DNA from: an uncultured Bacteroidales bacterium
GTDB lineage: Bacteria; Bacteroidota; Bacteroidia; Bacteroidales; UBA932
NCBI GenBank assembly: GCA_900546395.1
Contig: URDD01000025.1
Location: 1-32,715 of the forward strand
Direction: 5' to 3'
DNA length: 32,715 nt
Below the pieces are notes generated by a model. The model was given only the letters and a program-made list of their open reading frames with translations. It was not told the origin of the DNA and did no database searches. This document shows positions 22,351 to 30,374 of the stretch, one piece after another. Made by a program: the position numbers and the translations under genes. How positions within the stretch are numbered: position 1 is the first letter of the stretch; every line of letters begins with the position of its first letter.

Positions 22351-24123
22351 TCAATCGTTTAAAGGGTTTACTGCCGGCCTGCGGTCAGTGTAGCTGGTGT
22401 GGAGAAGTTCATGTGCCTTGTGGCTGCAAGGTTCACCTAAAAATTCATCATAGAGCATCTTGACATAAGGGTTCTGGTGTGATTTTCTCAGAACTTTTGA
22501 TTTGTCTTCACAGTAAAGTGACTCCATGCGTTCTCTAAGGATGTTTATGTCTCCGTGGTGGTAAGGCTGGCCTCCTCCTCCGATGCATCCTCCAGGACAG
22601 GCCATCACTTCTATTGCATGGTATTTGGATTTTCCTGCCTTTACCTCCTCTACGAGTTCTCTTGCATGTGACAGTCCGTGTGCGATGCCGATGTTAAGCA
22701 CCGTGCCGTCGATATTTACTGAAGCGGAGCGTACTCCTTCAAGTCCTCTCAGTCCTGTAAATTCTATTTTTTCAAGCTCTTTACCTGTAGTAAGTTCGTA
22801 TGCCGTCCTTACGGCAGCCTCGATTACGCCTCCCGTGTTTCCGAAAATCACTCCTGCTCCGGTGGATTCACCCATAGGGTTGTCAAACTCGCTTTCTTTA
22901 AGTGTAGTGAAATCAATGTTTGCATACCTTATGAGTCGGGCAAGTTCTCTGGTTGTTATAGAGATATCAACATCTCTGATGCCACCGTGAGAGAACTCGT
23001 CGCGGGCACATTCGGATTTTTTGGCCGTACAAGGCATCACCGATACTACTATCAGTTTGTTCTTGTCTATGCCAGCCTTTTCTGCAAACCATGTCTTGGA
23101 TATGGCTCCGAACATCTGCTGCGGTGACTTTGCAGTTGACAGGTGAGGCAGGAGTTCAGGATAATATTTTTCCATAAAGCTGACCCATCCAGGACAGCAG
23201 GATGTCATGAGAGGAAGTCTGACTCCGGGCTTTCCTTCTGCTGCGTCTTTCAACCTTCCAAGCAGTTCCGTGCCTTCTTCCATTATGGTCAGGTCTGCAG
23301 CAAAGTCTGTGTCGAATACATAGTCAAATCCGAGCTGCCTGAGGGCTGTGACCATTTTCCCTGTCACGCTCTGGCCGGAAAATCCGAAATCTTTGCCTAT
23401 ACCGACGCGGACTGCAGGAGCGGTCTGTACTATGACTGTCTTGTCAGGATCCGCTATGGCTGCCAGCACGTCTGTGGTGTTCTTCCTTTCCGAGAGAGCT
23501 CCAGTAGGGCAGACTGCCACGCATTGGCCGCAGTTGATACAGCCTGTTTCGGCTATGTCGCTGCAGAATGGTGTGCTTACTACTGCGCTGAATCCTCTTC
23601 CTATTGCAGAAAGTGCACCTACCGACTGTACCTCGTTGCAGACAGTCTCGCATCTGCGGCACATTATGCATTTGTCCAGATCCCTGACTATTGAAAGTGA
23701 TTTGTCAGGGTTGAATGATGTCATCTCACCCTGATAGCGGATGTCATGTATGCCCAAGTCTCCGGCAACAGATTGAAGTTCGCAGTTTCCGTTCTTCGTA
23801 CATACGAGACATTCGTTAGGGTGGTTGGAGAGAATAAGCTCCATTATGCACTGTCTGGCATTGAGAACTCTGGCAGAGTGAGTCTTTACTACCATTCCTT
23901 CAGCTGCCTCAGTCTTGCAGGACGGAGCAAGATTTCTCCTTCCTTTTATTTCCACTACGCAGATTCTGCATGCTCCCGGCTTGTTTTCATAGCAGAGCTC
24001 CTCAAGTTTCATGTGGCATAGTGTAGGTATGCGTACGCCTATGGACGCAGCTGCATCCAGTACGGTAGTTCCTTCAGGGACTTCTACATCTATGCCGTCT
24101 ATATTCAGTTTTATGGTTTTCAT
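22351..24123 (-). CDS. hydA: [FeFe] hydrogenase catalytic subunit (HydA/HndD, M3 type)
   Basis: A cytoplasmic 590-residue enzyme that reduces protons or oxidises H2. The domains run in order. An N-terminal [2Fe-2S] domain has Cys 36, 52, 55 and 69. A His-Cys3 cluster is H101, C105, C108 and C114 (HPNECLVCTKNGNC). Two [4Fe-4S] clusters have C152/155/158/162 and C195/198/201/205. The H-cluster domain has L1 TSCCPGW (307-313), L2 MPCTAKKSE (363-371) and L3 MACPGGCIGGGGQP (507-520), followed by the C-terminal small-subunit region. L1 carries Cys-Cys where clostridial CpI-type enzymes have Cys-Ser, a variant I associate with trimeric bifurcating enzymes. The gene starts 7 bases after hydB. All H-cluster ligands are present, so activity is expected. 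Confidence 0.96.
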   Translation of the reverse strand: MKTIKLNIDGIDVEVPEGTTVLDAAASIGVRIPTLCHMKLEELCYENKPGACRICVVEIKGRRNLAPSCKTEAAEGMVVKTHSARVLNARQCIMELILSNHPNECLVCTKNGNCELQSVAGDLGIHDIRYQGEMTSFNPDKSLSIVRDLDKCIMCRRCETVCNEVQSVGALSAIGRGFSAVVSTPFCSDIAETGCINCGQCVAVCPTGALSERKNTTDVLAAIADPDKTVIVQTAPAVRVGIGKDFGFSGQSVTGKMVTALRQLGFDYVFDTDFAADLTIMEEGTELLGRLKDAAEGKPGVRLPLMTSCCPGWVSFMEKYYPELLPHLSTAKSPQQMFGAISKTWFAEKAGIDKNKLIVVSVMPCTAKKSECARDEFSHGGIRDVDISITTRELARLIRYANIDFTTLKESEFDNPMGESTGAGVIFGNTGGVIEAAVRTAYELTTGKELEKIEFTGLRGLEGVRSASVNIDGTVLNIGIAHGLSHARELVEEVKAGKSKYHAIEVMACPGGCIGGGGQPYHHGDINILRERMESLYCEDKSKVLRKSHQNPYVKMLYDEFLGEPCSHKAHELLHTSYTDRRPAVNPLND

Positions 24124-24130
24124 TTTCGCG

Positions 24131-25975
24131 CTATCTGATTATTATGGCGTTGAAACGGCATTTGCTTATACATCCTCCGCAGCTTATGCAGACATTAGGA
24201 TTGATGACATGCGGCTGCTTGACAGAGCCGCTGATGGCGTTGACAGGACAGTTCCTCGCGCAGAGTGTACAGCCCCGGCAGATTTGAGGGTCAATGTAAT
24301 ATTTGACAAGGCTGCGGCACTGGTGTGAAGGGCAGCGTTTTTCCCGTACATGGGCCAGATACTCGTCTCTGAAATTTTCAAGTGTGGAAAGCACTGGGTT
24401 TGGCGAGGTCTGTCCCAGGCCGCAGAGTGCTGTATCCTTTATGACCTTGCCCAGATTTTCGAGTTTCTCCAGGTCCTCTTCGGTGCCTTTGCCTGTCGTT
24501 ATTTTTTCCAGAATTTCCAGTAGTCTCTTGTTACCTATGCGGCAGGGAACGCATTTTCCGCAGGATTCATCCACTGTGAATTCCAGATAAAACTTTGCCA
24601 CTGAAACCATACAGTCGTCCTCATCCATCACTATCATTCCTCCGGAGCCCATCATTGAGCCGCAGGCCAGGAGATTGTCATAGTCTATAGGGATGTCCAG
24701 ATGCTTTTCCGTAAGGCATCCTCCCGAAGGGCCTCCTGTCTGTACTGCCTTGAACTGCTTTCCTCCTTTTATGCCGCCTCCTATTTTGAAGATGACTTCC
24801 CTCAGGGTCGTTCCCATAGGGACTTCTATCAGGCCGACATTGTTCACTTTTCCTGCAAGGGCAAATACTTTTGTGCCTTTGCTTTTTTCGGTACCTATCG
24901 AGGCAAACCATTCGGCACCTTTCAATATGATAGGAGGTATGTTTGCGTAAGTTTCGACATTGTTTACGTTGGTAGGATAGCCTTTGTAGCCTGATTCGCT
25001 GGGGAATGGAGGCTTTACGCATGCTTCACCCCGTTTCCCTTCCATAGACCTGATAAGAGCGGTCTCTTCTCCGCAGACAAAAGCTCCTGCTCCGTACCTG
25101 ATTTCGATGTCGAAGCAGAATCCGCTTCCCATTATGTTCTCTCCGAGAAGTCCTGCTTCACGTGCCTGGGCTATAGCTGTCCTTAATCTGTGAATGGCCA
25201 GGGGATATTCTGCCCTTATATAGATGAGTCCGTGCGACGCCCCTGTACAATAGCCGTTTATGGCCATGGCTTCGATGATGGAATTAGGGTCTCCTTCAAG
25301 TATGGACCTGTCCATAAATGCTCCCGGGTCTCCTTCGTCTGCATTGCAGACTACATATTTGCATTCAGACTTGACCTCTCTGGTGATTTTCCATTTCAGT
25401 CCGGTAGGGAAGCCTCCTCCACCGCGTCCCCTGAGTCCGGAGGCAATGATTTCTTTCAGAACATCTTCGGGCTGGCTTTCCAGAACTTTTGCCAAAGCAG
25501 CATAGCCGTCATGGGCTATGTAATCTTCAATGTTCTCCGGATCAATGGCTCCGCAGTTTCTGAGAGCTATTCTGACCTGGGTGCGGTAAAACTCCATATG
25601 TTTGCTGTCAGGGACCGGTTCTCCGGTGTCCGGGGCTACATACAGAAGTCTGGAGATTTTCTCTCCTTTCAAAATGTGCTCGTTGACGATTTCTTCAGCA
25701 TCTTCCGGTTTTACAGTGACGTAGAATGTGTTGTCCGGAATGATTTTCACGATAGGGCCCTGCTCGCAGAAACCGAAGCAGCCTGTACGGATGACTTGCA
25801 CTTGTCCTGTAAGTCCGGCCTTTTCGACAGCCTCACGCATCCTGCTTACGATTTCCTCGCTTTTGGATGCCCGGCAGCCTGTTCCGCCGCAGACAAGAAT
25901 GCAACAGTTGATTGATTTTTTTCTAAGTCTCTCCCTTAGGCTCGCAAGCTCTGTGGAAGAAGCTATCCTGTCCAT
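24131..25975 (-). CDS. hydB: NuoF-like FMN/NAD(H)-binding subunit of the trimeric [FeFe] hydrogenase (HydB/HndC)
   Basis: 614 residues. An N-terminal thioredoxin-like [2Fe-2S] domain (~20-115) has CGGTGCRAS and CFGFC. The NuoF core follows: GLRGRGGGGFPTGLKW (180-195) and NADEGDPGAFMDR (211-223) for FMN and NADH, GAGAFVCGEETAL (295-307), and a [4Fe-4S] site ESCGKCVPCRIG (~480). The C-terminal ferredoxin domain carries two [4Fe-4S] motifs (CRGCTLCARNCP and CISCGGCISKC). HydB exchanges electrons with NAD(H) and, by family knowledge, is where flavin-based bifurcation between NADH and ferredoxin takes place. It leads its operon and has the best promoter in the window. Length and domain order match trimeric hydrogenases rather than complex I NuoF (~430 residues). 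Confidence 0.95.
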   Translation of the reverse strand: MDRIASSTELASLRERLRKKSINCCILVCGGTGCRASKSEEIVSRMREAVEKAGLTGQVQVIRTGCFGFCEQGPIVKIIPDNTFYVTVKPEDAEEIVNEHILKGEKISRLLYVAPDTGEPVPDSKHMEFYRTQVRIALRNCGAIDPENIEDYIAHDGYAALAKVLESQPEDVLKEIIASGLRGRGGGGFPTGLKWKITREVKSECKYVVCNADEGDPGAFMDRSILEGDPNSIIEAMAINGYCTGASHGLIYIRAEYPLAIHRLRTAIAQAREAGLLGENIMGSGFCFDIEIRYGAGAFVCGEETALIRSMEGKRGEACVKPPFPSESGYKGYPTNVNNVETYANIPPIILKGAEWFASIGTEKSKGTKVFALAGKVNNVGLIEVPMGTTLREVIFKIGGGIKGGKQFKAVQTGGPSGGCLTEKHLDIPIDYDNLLACGSMMGSGGMIVMDEDDCMVSVAKFYLEFTVDESCGKCVPCRIGNKRLLEILEKITTGKGTEEDLEKLENLGKVIKDTALCGLGQTSPNPVLSTLENFRDEYLAHVREKRCPSHQCRSLVKYYIDPQICRGCTLCARNCPVNAISGSVKQPHVINPNVCISCGGCISKCRFNAIIIR

Positions 25976-26002
25976 ATAGTTGTATGTGGTTATTAATTGC
26001 TA

Positions 26003-26033
26003 CAAATATATTATATGAACAATAAAATCCAAA
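26003..26033 (-). promoter_or_regulatory. Promoter of hydB-hydA-hydC
   Basis: Minus strand: TTTG (26033-26030), a 19-base spacer, then TATATTTG (26010-26003). Both elements are exact. The leader to the ATG at 25975 is about 20 bases. It splits the hydrogenase locus into a maturase unit and a structural unit. Confidence 0.75.
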
Positions 26034-26170
26034 CGAAAATGCGAATATTTTTTCATTTTTGTAAATAAAAGCATAAAACAGCAGAGAGGAAGCATATATG
26101 CCATGTACTTTGCCAGCAAATATCACAAATGCTGTCTCGCGGTTTTATTTCCTACCTCAGAGGGGGCGTT

Positions 26171-27433
26171 TCAGTACTGTTTGACATTTTCATCTGCGTT
26201 CGGAATGCAGGTGCGTGGAAGTATGCCCGTCAGGCGGGCTATGGCAATGCCGTAGTTGGTGATAGGAATATTTTGTTCTTCTGCCTGTGAAATTCTGGAA
26301 AGGACGTATCTGCGGTTGAACATGCAGGCTCCACAGTGAATGACCAGGTCATAGCCGCTTAAATTTTCAGGAAAGTCATTTCCGGAGACGAAGTTTATTT
26401 CAAGTCCGCTTCCAATACGTTTCCGGAGCATTGCAGGTATTTTTATGCGGCCGATATCTTCGCCAGCAGGGACATGAGAGCATGCTTCGGCTATCAGGAC
26501 TTTCGAACCCTCTTTCAGAGAATCTATCGCTTCCGCTCCTTTTAGAAATGTATCTATATTGCCCTTGTATGCAGCAAAAAGTATTGAGAAGGATGTCAGT
26601 CTGATGTCTTGAGGCAGTATGCCGGCTACTGTCCTGAATGCCTGTGAGTCAGTAATGACCAGCGATGGAGGGGATGACAGTAAGGAGAGAGCTTTTCCGA
26701 GCTGCTCAGGAACAGTGCAGACCGCCGTGCATTTCTTTTCCATAAGTTCCCGGATTACAGCATTCTGTGGCATTATTATGCGACCTTTCGGAGCTTCGCT
26801 GTCCTGTGGTATTACCAGTATTACGACATCTCCTTCTTCTACAAGTCCTGCAGTTATGCTTCTCTGCCCTCCGGCAATGGACTCCGCTGTCTGTGCCAGA
26901 GCCTCTGTCAGGCTGCCGTATCCTCCGGAATCTGTCATGACAGGATGTTTCCCGAATTTCTCATAAAGTCGTGCCGCGATTTTTTCTTTTCCGTCTGTCA
27001 GGTCGCATTTACTCAGTACGATTATGTAAGGGAGCCCGCTTTTGGCAAACATTGATATGAGTTCTGCTTCGCTGCCGTTGCTGTCTTGTGTTTCCTTCTG
27101 ATTTACATCTTCAAGTCCGTTTGTATAACTGTAGTCCGGTGCGCTGACTGTGATTATGGCTATGTCGCATTTTCGTACTGTATCCATTGTTCTTCTTACT
27201 CGGGCAGCTCCGAGAACTGAAGAGTCGTCAATACCGGGAGTATCTATAAGAGTGGCAGCGCCCACTCCCGGAATCTCAATGTTTTTCATGACAGGGTCTG
27301 TAGTCGTGCCTGGAATATCGGATACCAGGGATGTTTCCTGACCGCATAATGCATTGATTAGCGTAGATTTGCCACTATTGCATTTCCCGAATACCCCTAT
27401 GTGGAGCCGTTCACTCCGTGGTGTAGCTTTCAT
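26171..27433 (-). CDS. hydF: [FeFe] hydrogenase H-cluster maturation GTPase HydF
   Basis: 420 residues, the normal HydF length. HydF is the scaffold on which the di-iron subcluster is assembled before transfer to apo-HydA. The N-terminal Era/Der-like GTPase has P-loop GKCNSGKST (~16-24), PGTTTDP (G2), DTPG (G3) and LSKCD (G4). A middle dimerisation domain includes ILVIPQDSEAPKGR and MPQNAVIREL. The C-terminal cluster domain has ACSH (~315) and, later, IHCGACMFNRR, giving the CxH...HCxxC ligands. It ends at 26171, followed by ~135 bases and the separate hydB promoter, and lies 18 bases after hydG. Confidence 0.95.
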   Translation of the reverse strand: MKATPRSERLHIGVFGKCNSGKSTLINALCGQETSLVSDIPGTTTDPVMKNIEIPGVGAATLIDTPGIDDSSVLGAARVRRTMDTVRKCDIAIITVSAPDYSYTNGLEDVNQKETQDSNGSEAELISMFAKSGLPYIIVLSKCDLTDGKEKIAARLYEKFGKHPVMTDSGGYGSLTEALAQTAESIAGGQRSITAGLVEEGDVVILVIPQDSEAPKGRIIMPQNAVIRELMEKKCTAVCTVPEQLGKALSLLSSPPSLVITDSQAFRTVAGILPQDIRLTSFSILFAAYKGNIDTFLKGAEAIDSLKEGSKVLIAEACSHVPAGEDIGRIKIPAMLRKRIGSGLEINFVSGNDFPENLSGYDLVIHCGACMFNRRYVLSRISQAEEQNIPITNYGIAIARLTGILPRTCIPNADENVKQY

Positions 27434-27451
27434 ACCAGATGAATCGTTTTG

Positions 27452-28888
27452 TCAGAATCTGAAATCCCTCTCTCCCTTTTCAATAAGTCGGAGTGATGAT
27501 ACCAGTTTGGCGGCAATGGCTTCTCTGGCCGCATTTCCGTCAGATTCGCGAATTATTTTATCAGTTTCGTACCTTATCTGTTCCAGTCCGGTCTTGCGCG
27601 TTGCTTCGGAGGCATAGTCGGTAAGGTATTCCTTAAGTGTCAGCAGGGCATTAGGCGTGCAGAATTGTCCTATTCCTCCTGACTTGACAATAGACATGAA
27701 TCTCTCACCTGTGCGTCCCAGACGGTAGCAGGCCGTGCAGAAACTCGGTATATATCCCAGCTCTGTCAGCCATCCTATGATTTCGTCCAAACTCCTGTGG
27801 TCACTCACATCAAACTGCTCAGTGTGTCCGTCCTTGTCTGTAGAATATCCTCCTACTCCTGTGCTTGAACCTCCGCTTATCTGTGATATACCCAGTTCAA
27901 GCACTTTCTCTCTTACAGTCTTGCTTTCCCGTGTCGAGATTATCATACCTGTATAAGGCACGCTGATGCGTATCATTGCCACTATTTTCAGGAAAATCTC
28001 GTCCGGAAGAGCGTCCTTGAATGTTGCTGTGTCGATTCCGTCAGCAGGGCAGAGACGCGGAACGCTTATGGTATGAGGTCCTGTGCCGTGCAGCGCTTCC
28101 AGGTGTTCTGCGTGCATCAGCAGACCGGTAAATTCCCTCAGATATCCTGATAGTCCGAACAATCCGCCTATACCCACATCATCGACGCCGCCTTCCAAAG
28201 CCCGGTCCATTGCTTCCGTATGCCAGAGGTAATCGCTTTTGGGTCCGCGCGGATGCAGCCTGCCGTATGATTCCCTGTCATATGTCTCCTGAAAAAGTAT
28301 GTATGTGCCTATGCCTGCGTCGTGGAGTTTCCTGTAATTATCCACTGTAGTCGCGGCTATATTTACATTAGCCCTTCTGATGGCTCCGTTTCTGTGTTTA
28401 ACGGAATATATTGTCTGCAGGCTTTCCAATATATATTCGATAGGGGAGTGAACAGGGTCTTCTCCCGATTCTACTGCCAGTCTTTTGTGTCCCATATCCT
28501 GAAGGGCTGTCACTTCTGCCGCTATCTCTTCCTGGGACAGACGCTTTCTGGGCATTGTTCTGTTCTGTGCATGGTACGGGCAGTATGTGCAGCTGTTTAC
28601 ACAATAGTTGGAGAGATACAGGGGTGCGAAAATAACTATCCTGTTGCTGTACAGTTTCTGCTTTATTTCTTTTGCCAGAGAGAAAATGCGGCTGTTTATA
28701 TCCGGCAGTCTGCATTCGAGCAGGGCGGCCGCTTCACGGTGGTTTAGTCCATGGCCTTCTTCCGCTTTTTTCAATATGCTTTCAAGCAATTCTCTGTCAC
28801 TGCTGTGTCCGCGGGCGTAAAGTACAGTTTCTTCTATTTCGGAAGCATTGATGAATTCATCTGCTTTCCTGGAATCCGGTTTGTACAT
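27452..28888 (-). CDS. hydG: [FeFe] hydrogenase maturase HydG (radical SAM tyrosine lyase)
   Basis: 478 residues. HydG splits tyrosine with a SAM radical to yield the CO and CN ligands of the H-cluster. The radical-SAM motif CVNSCTYC (Cys ~99, 103, 106; CX3CX2C) follows IVIFAPLYLSNY. The barrel includes RLAVESGEDP, the substrate region IGTYILFQETYDRESYGRLH, and GVDDVGIGGLFGLSGYLREF. The C-terminal auxiliary cluster motif is exact: CTAC followed by 22 residues and Cys (CX2CX22C), which distinguishes HydG from the thiamine enzyme ThiH. It is the middle gene of hydE-hydG-hydF: 64 bases after hydE and 18 bases before hydF. Confidence 0.96.
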   Translation of the reverse strand: MYKPDSRKADEFINASEIEETVLYARGHSSDRELLESILKKAEEGHGLNHREAAALLECRLPDINSRIFSLAKEIKQKLYSNRIVIFAPLYLSNYCVNSCTYCPYHAQNRTMPRKRLSQEEIAAEVTALQDMGHKRLAVESGEDPVHSPIEYILESLQTIYSVKHRNGAIRRANVNIAATTVDNYRKLHDAGIGTYILFQETYDRESYGRLHPRGPKSDYLWHTEAMDRALEGGVDDVGIGGLFGLSGYLREFTGLLMHAEHLEALHGTGPHTISVPRLCPADGIDTATFKDALPDEIFLKIVAMIRISVPYTGMIISTRESKTVREKVLELGISQISGGSSTGVGGYSTDKDGHTEQFDVSDHRSLDEIIGWLTELGYIPSFCTACYRLGRTGERFMSIVKSGGIGQFCTPNALLTLKEYLTDYASEATRKTGLEQIRYETDKIIRESDGNAAREAIAAKLVSSLRLIEKGERDFRF

Positions 28889-28952
28889 CTTATTGAGATT
28901 TTAGTGTTATCTTATATGTGTTATTGAGTGGTCCTGTTATTATTTGGCTTCA

Positions 28953-30005
28953 TTATGGATTCGGCTTTCTGTCAGGATAGTCTCCCCGGCCATAGTCTAT
29001 TGAATATCCTATGGTTCCGAGCTCCTTTTCCAGGGCTGCAATTCCTTCAGCCGCTTCTGCTCCTGTGCATGCTTTACCGTCATATATTTCATAGTCTTTC
29101 CTGTATGTTTCCGGTGTTATGTCAGGCATCACTACATTGGCTCCGGCCAGAATACCTTTAAGCCTGTTTCCTGGAGACAATGTGTTCAGTGCCGTGGTGG
29201 ATGGGATAAGGGCATCGGGGAATATTAGCCTGAAAATCGAAATGAGCAGAAGCGTCAGGTCTGCATTTCCATGCGGAAATCCTGAAAAAGGAGAGTCCTT
29301 ATGCGGTATGAACGGACCTATGCCTATCATTTCAGGCTTGAACTTTTCTATGAGCAAAATGTCTTTGACAATATTTTCATGGCTTTGGTATGGGCTTCCT
29401 GTCATCATTCCTGTTCCTGTCTGGTATCCGCACTGGCGCAATGTTTCGAGGCATTTCATCCTATTGTCAAAATCTTCATTATCGGAGTGGAGTTTTCGGT
29501 AGTGCTGTCGGTCAGAAGTCTCGAACCGCAGGAGATATCTGTCCGCTCCTGCTTCCCTGAACCGCATATAAGCCTTTTCACTGCGTTCACCTATAGAAAG
29601 CGTTATGGCAGTATCTGGAAATCCGGTCTTCAAGGTCTTTACTATACTTTCAATGATATCATCCGTGTATGCAGGATCTTCTCCGCTTTGTAGTACGAAT
29701 GTCCTGAACCCTGCTTCATGTGCCTTGTTGCATGCATTGTATATTTCATCAGGAGTCATTCTGTAGCGTCTGACACTGGTATTCTGCTTCCTGAGTCCGC
29801 AGTAGAGGCATCCGTGGCGGCAGCAGTTGCTGAACTCAGTCAGTCCGCGGATAAATACTTTCTTTCCGAAATTTTCTGCAGTTGTCTCTGCGGCAATAGA
29901 CATTATATACTCCAAAGCCGGAGCATCGTAATCCCTTACCAGAGTCAGATATCCTTCATCCGGCAGATGTCTGTTTTTTCTGAGTGTGTCTATCAGCCCT
30001 TTCAT
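28953..30005 (-). CDS. hydE: [FeFe] hydrogenase maturase HydE (radical SAM)
   Basis: 350 residues, typical of HydE, a radical-SAM enzyme that helps build the dithiolate bridge of the H-cluster. The radical-SAM Cys motif is CCRHGCLYCGLR (CX3CX2C, from Cys ~62), preceded by FIRGLTEFSNC. Other HydE/BioB-like features are FRTFVLQSGEDPAYTDD, GADRYLLRFETSDRQHYRKL, GYQTGTGMMTGSP, IGIGPFIPHKDSPF and ALNTLSPGNRLKGILAGANV. HydE is easily confused with biotin synthase or PylB, but the adjacency to hydG and hydF makes the assignment firm. It is the first gene of the maturase unit. The ATG at 30005 has no SD and a leader of ~90 bases. Confidence 0.95.
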   Translation of the reverse strand: MKGLIDTLRKNRHLPDEGYLTLVRDYDAPALEYIMSIAAETTAENFGKKVFIRGLTEFSNCCRHGCLYCGLRKQNTSVRRYRMTPDEIYNACNKAHEAGFRTFVLQSGEDPAYTDDIIESIVKTLKTGFPDTAITLSIGERSEKAYMRFREAGADRYLLRFETSDRQHYRKLHSDNEDFDNRMKCLETLRQCGYQTGTGMMTGSPYQSHENIVKDILLIEKFKPEMIGIGPFIPHKDSPFSGFPHGNADLTLLLISIFRLIFPDALIPSTTALNTLSPGNRLKGILAGANVVMPDITPETYRKDYEIYDGKACTGAEAAEGIAALEKELGTIGYSIDYGRGDYPDRKPNP

Positions 30006-30100
30006 TTATCCGTTCTTTATATTGATAAGAACCAAAAGAGATTCCTTATCTTGCCGGGAATTTTTCCCTGCAGCTGTATGTCTTCATATGAGTTCATGCT

Positions 30101-30108
30101 CAAATATA
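30101..30108 (-). promoter_or_regulatory. Possible -7 box of hydE-hydG-hydF
   Basis: Minus strand TATATTTG, identical to the hydB -7 box, 95 bases upstream of the ATG. No clear TTTG is present at -33, so this promoter is weaker by sequence. The leader contains the small hairpin GGGAATTTTTCCC. Confidence 0.5.
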
Positions 30109-30186
30109 AGAAACAGATTGATTCGTTGTCTATATTAAGATATGCAAATGAATTTTTTTAGTACATAGGGGGCAAGGTTGAGGAAA

Positions 30187-30222
30187 CGAAAAGGGGACAG
30201 CTTCATCTGAAACTGTCCCCTT
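30187..30222 (-). terminator. Terminator of tRNA-Leu
   Basis: Minus strand: a 10-bp stem AAGGGGACAG (30222-30213) with CTGTCCCCTT (30200-30191), a 12-base loop, and continuing Ts immediately after the tRNA 3' end. Confidence 0.8.
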
Positions 30223-30223
30223 G

Positions 30224-30305
30224 TGCGGGCGAAGGGACTCGAACCCATACGCCTCTCGGCACCAGATCCTAAGTCTGGCTTGGCTACCAATTACAACACG
30301 CCCGC
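30224..30305 (-). tRNA. tRNA-Leu(TAG)
   Basis: An 82-base class II tRNA: acceptor GCGGGCG with CGCCCGC, anticodon stem CCAGA/TCTGG with anticodon TAG, a long variable arm (TGCCGAGAGGCGT), T-arm ATGGGTTCGAGTCCCTT, discriminator A, no encoded CCA. Reads CUA/CUG-type leucine codons. Confidence 0.94.
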
Positions 30306-30326
30306 ATCAATATTTTTAAAGGAATG

Positions 30327-30357
30327 CAAAGTTATGAATAAATTTTGAATCTGCAAA
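30327..30357 (-). promoter_or_regulatory. Promoter of tRNA-Leu
   Basis: Minus strand: TTTG (30357-30354), a 19-base spacer, then TAACTTTG (30334-30327), both exact, 22 bases before the tRNA. It starts right after the prmA stop codon. Confidence 0.7.
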
Positions 30358-30374
30358 TTTTTTTTGCTAAGCTA

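Noticed and set aside
23143..23694. 183-codon plus-strand open frame opposite hydA
   Set aside because: Mirror of the ferredoxin-rich hydA coding sequence; no motif, start signal or promoter.
25190..25915. 241-codon open frame on the plus strand opposite hydB
   Set aside because: It lies wholly antisense to a strongly conserved gene, has Cys/Phe/Arg-rich composition with no family motif, and has no promoter or RBS. It arises from hydB codon bias.
21845..25975. Fragment of respiratory complex I (nuoE/F/G)
   Set aside because: The large subunit has all three H-cluster motifs and the maturases are adjacent, so the Nuo-like subunits belong to the hydrogenase.
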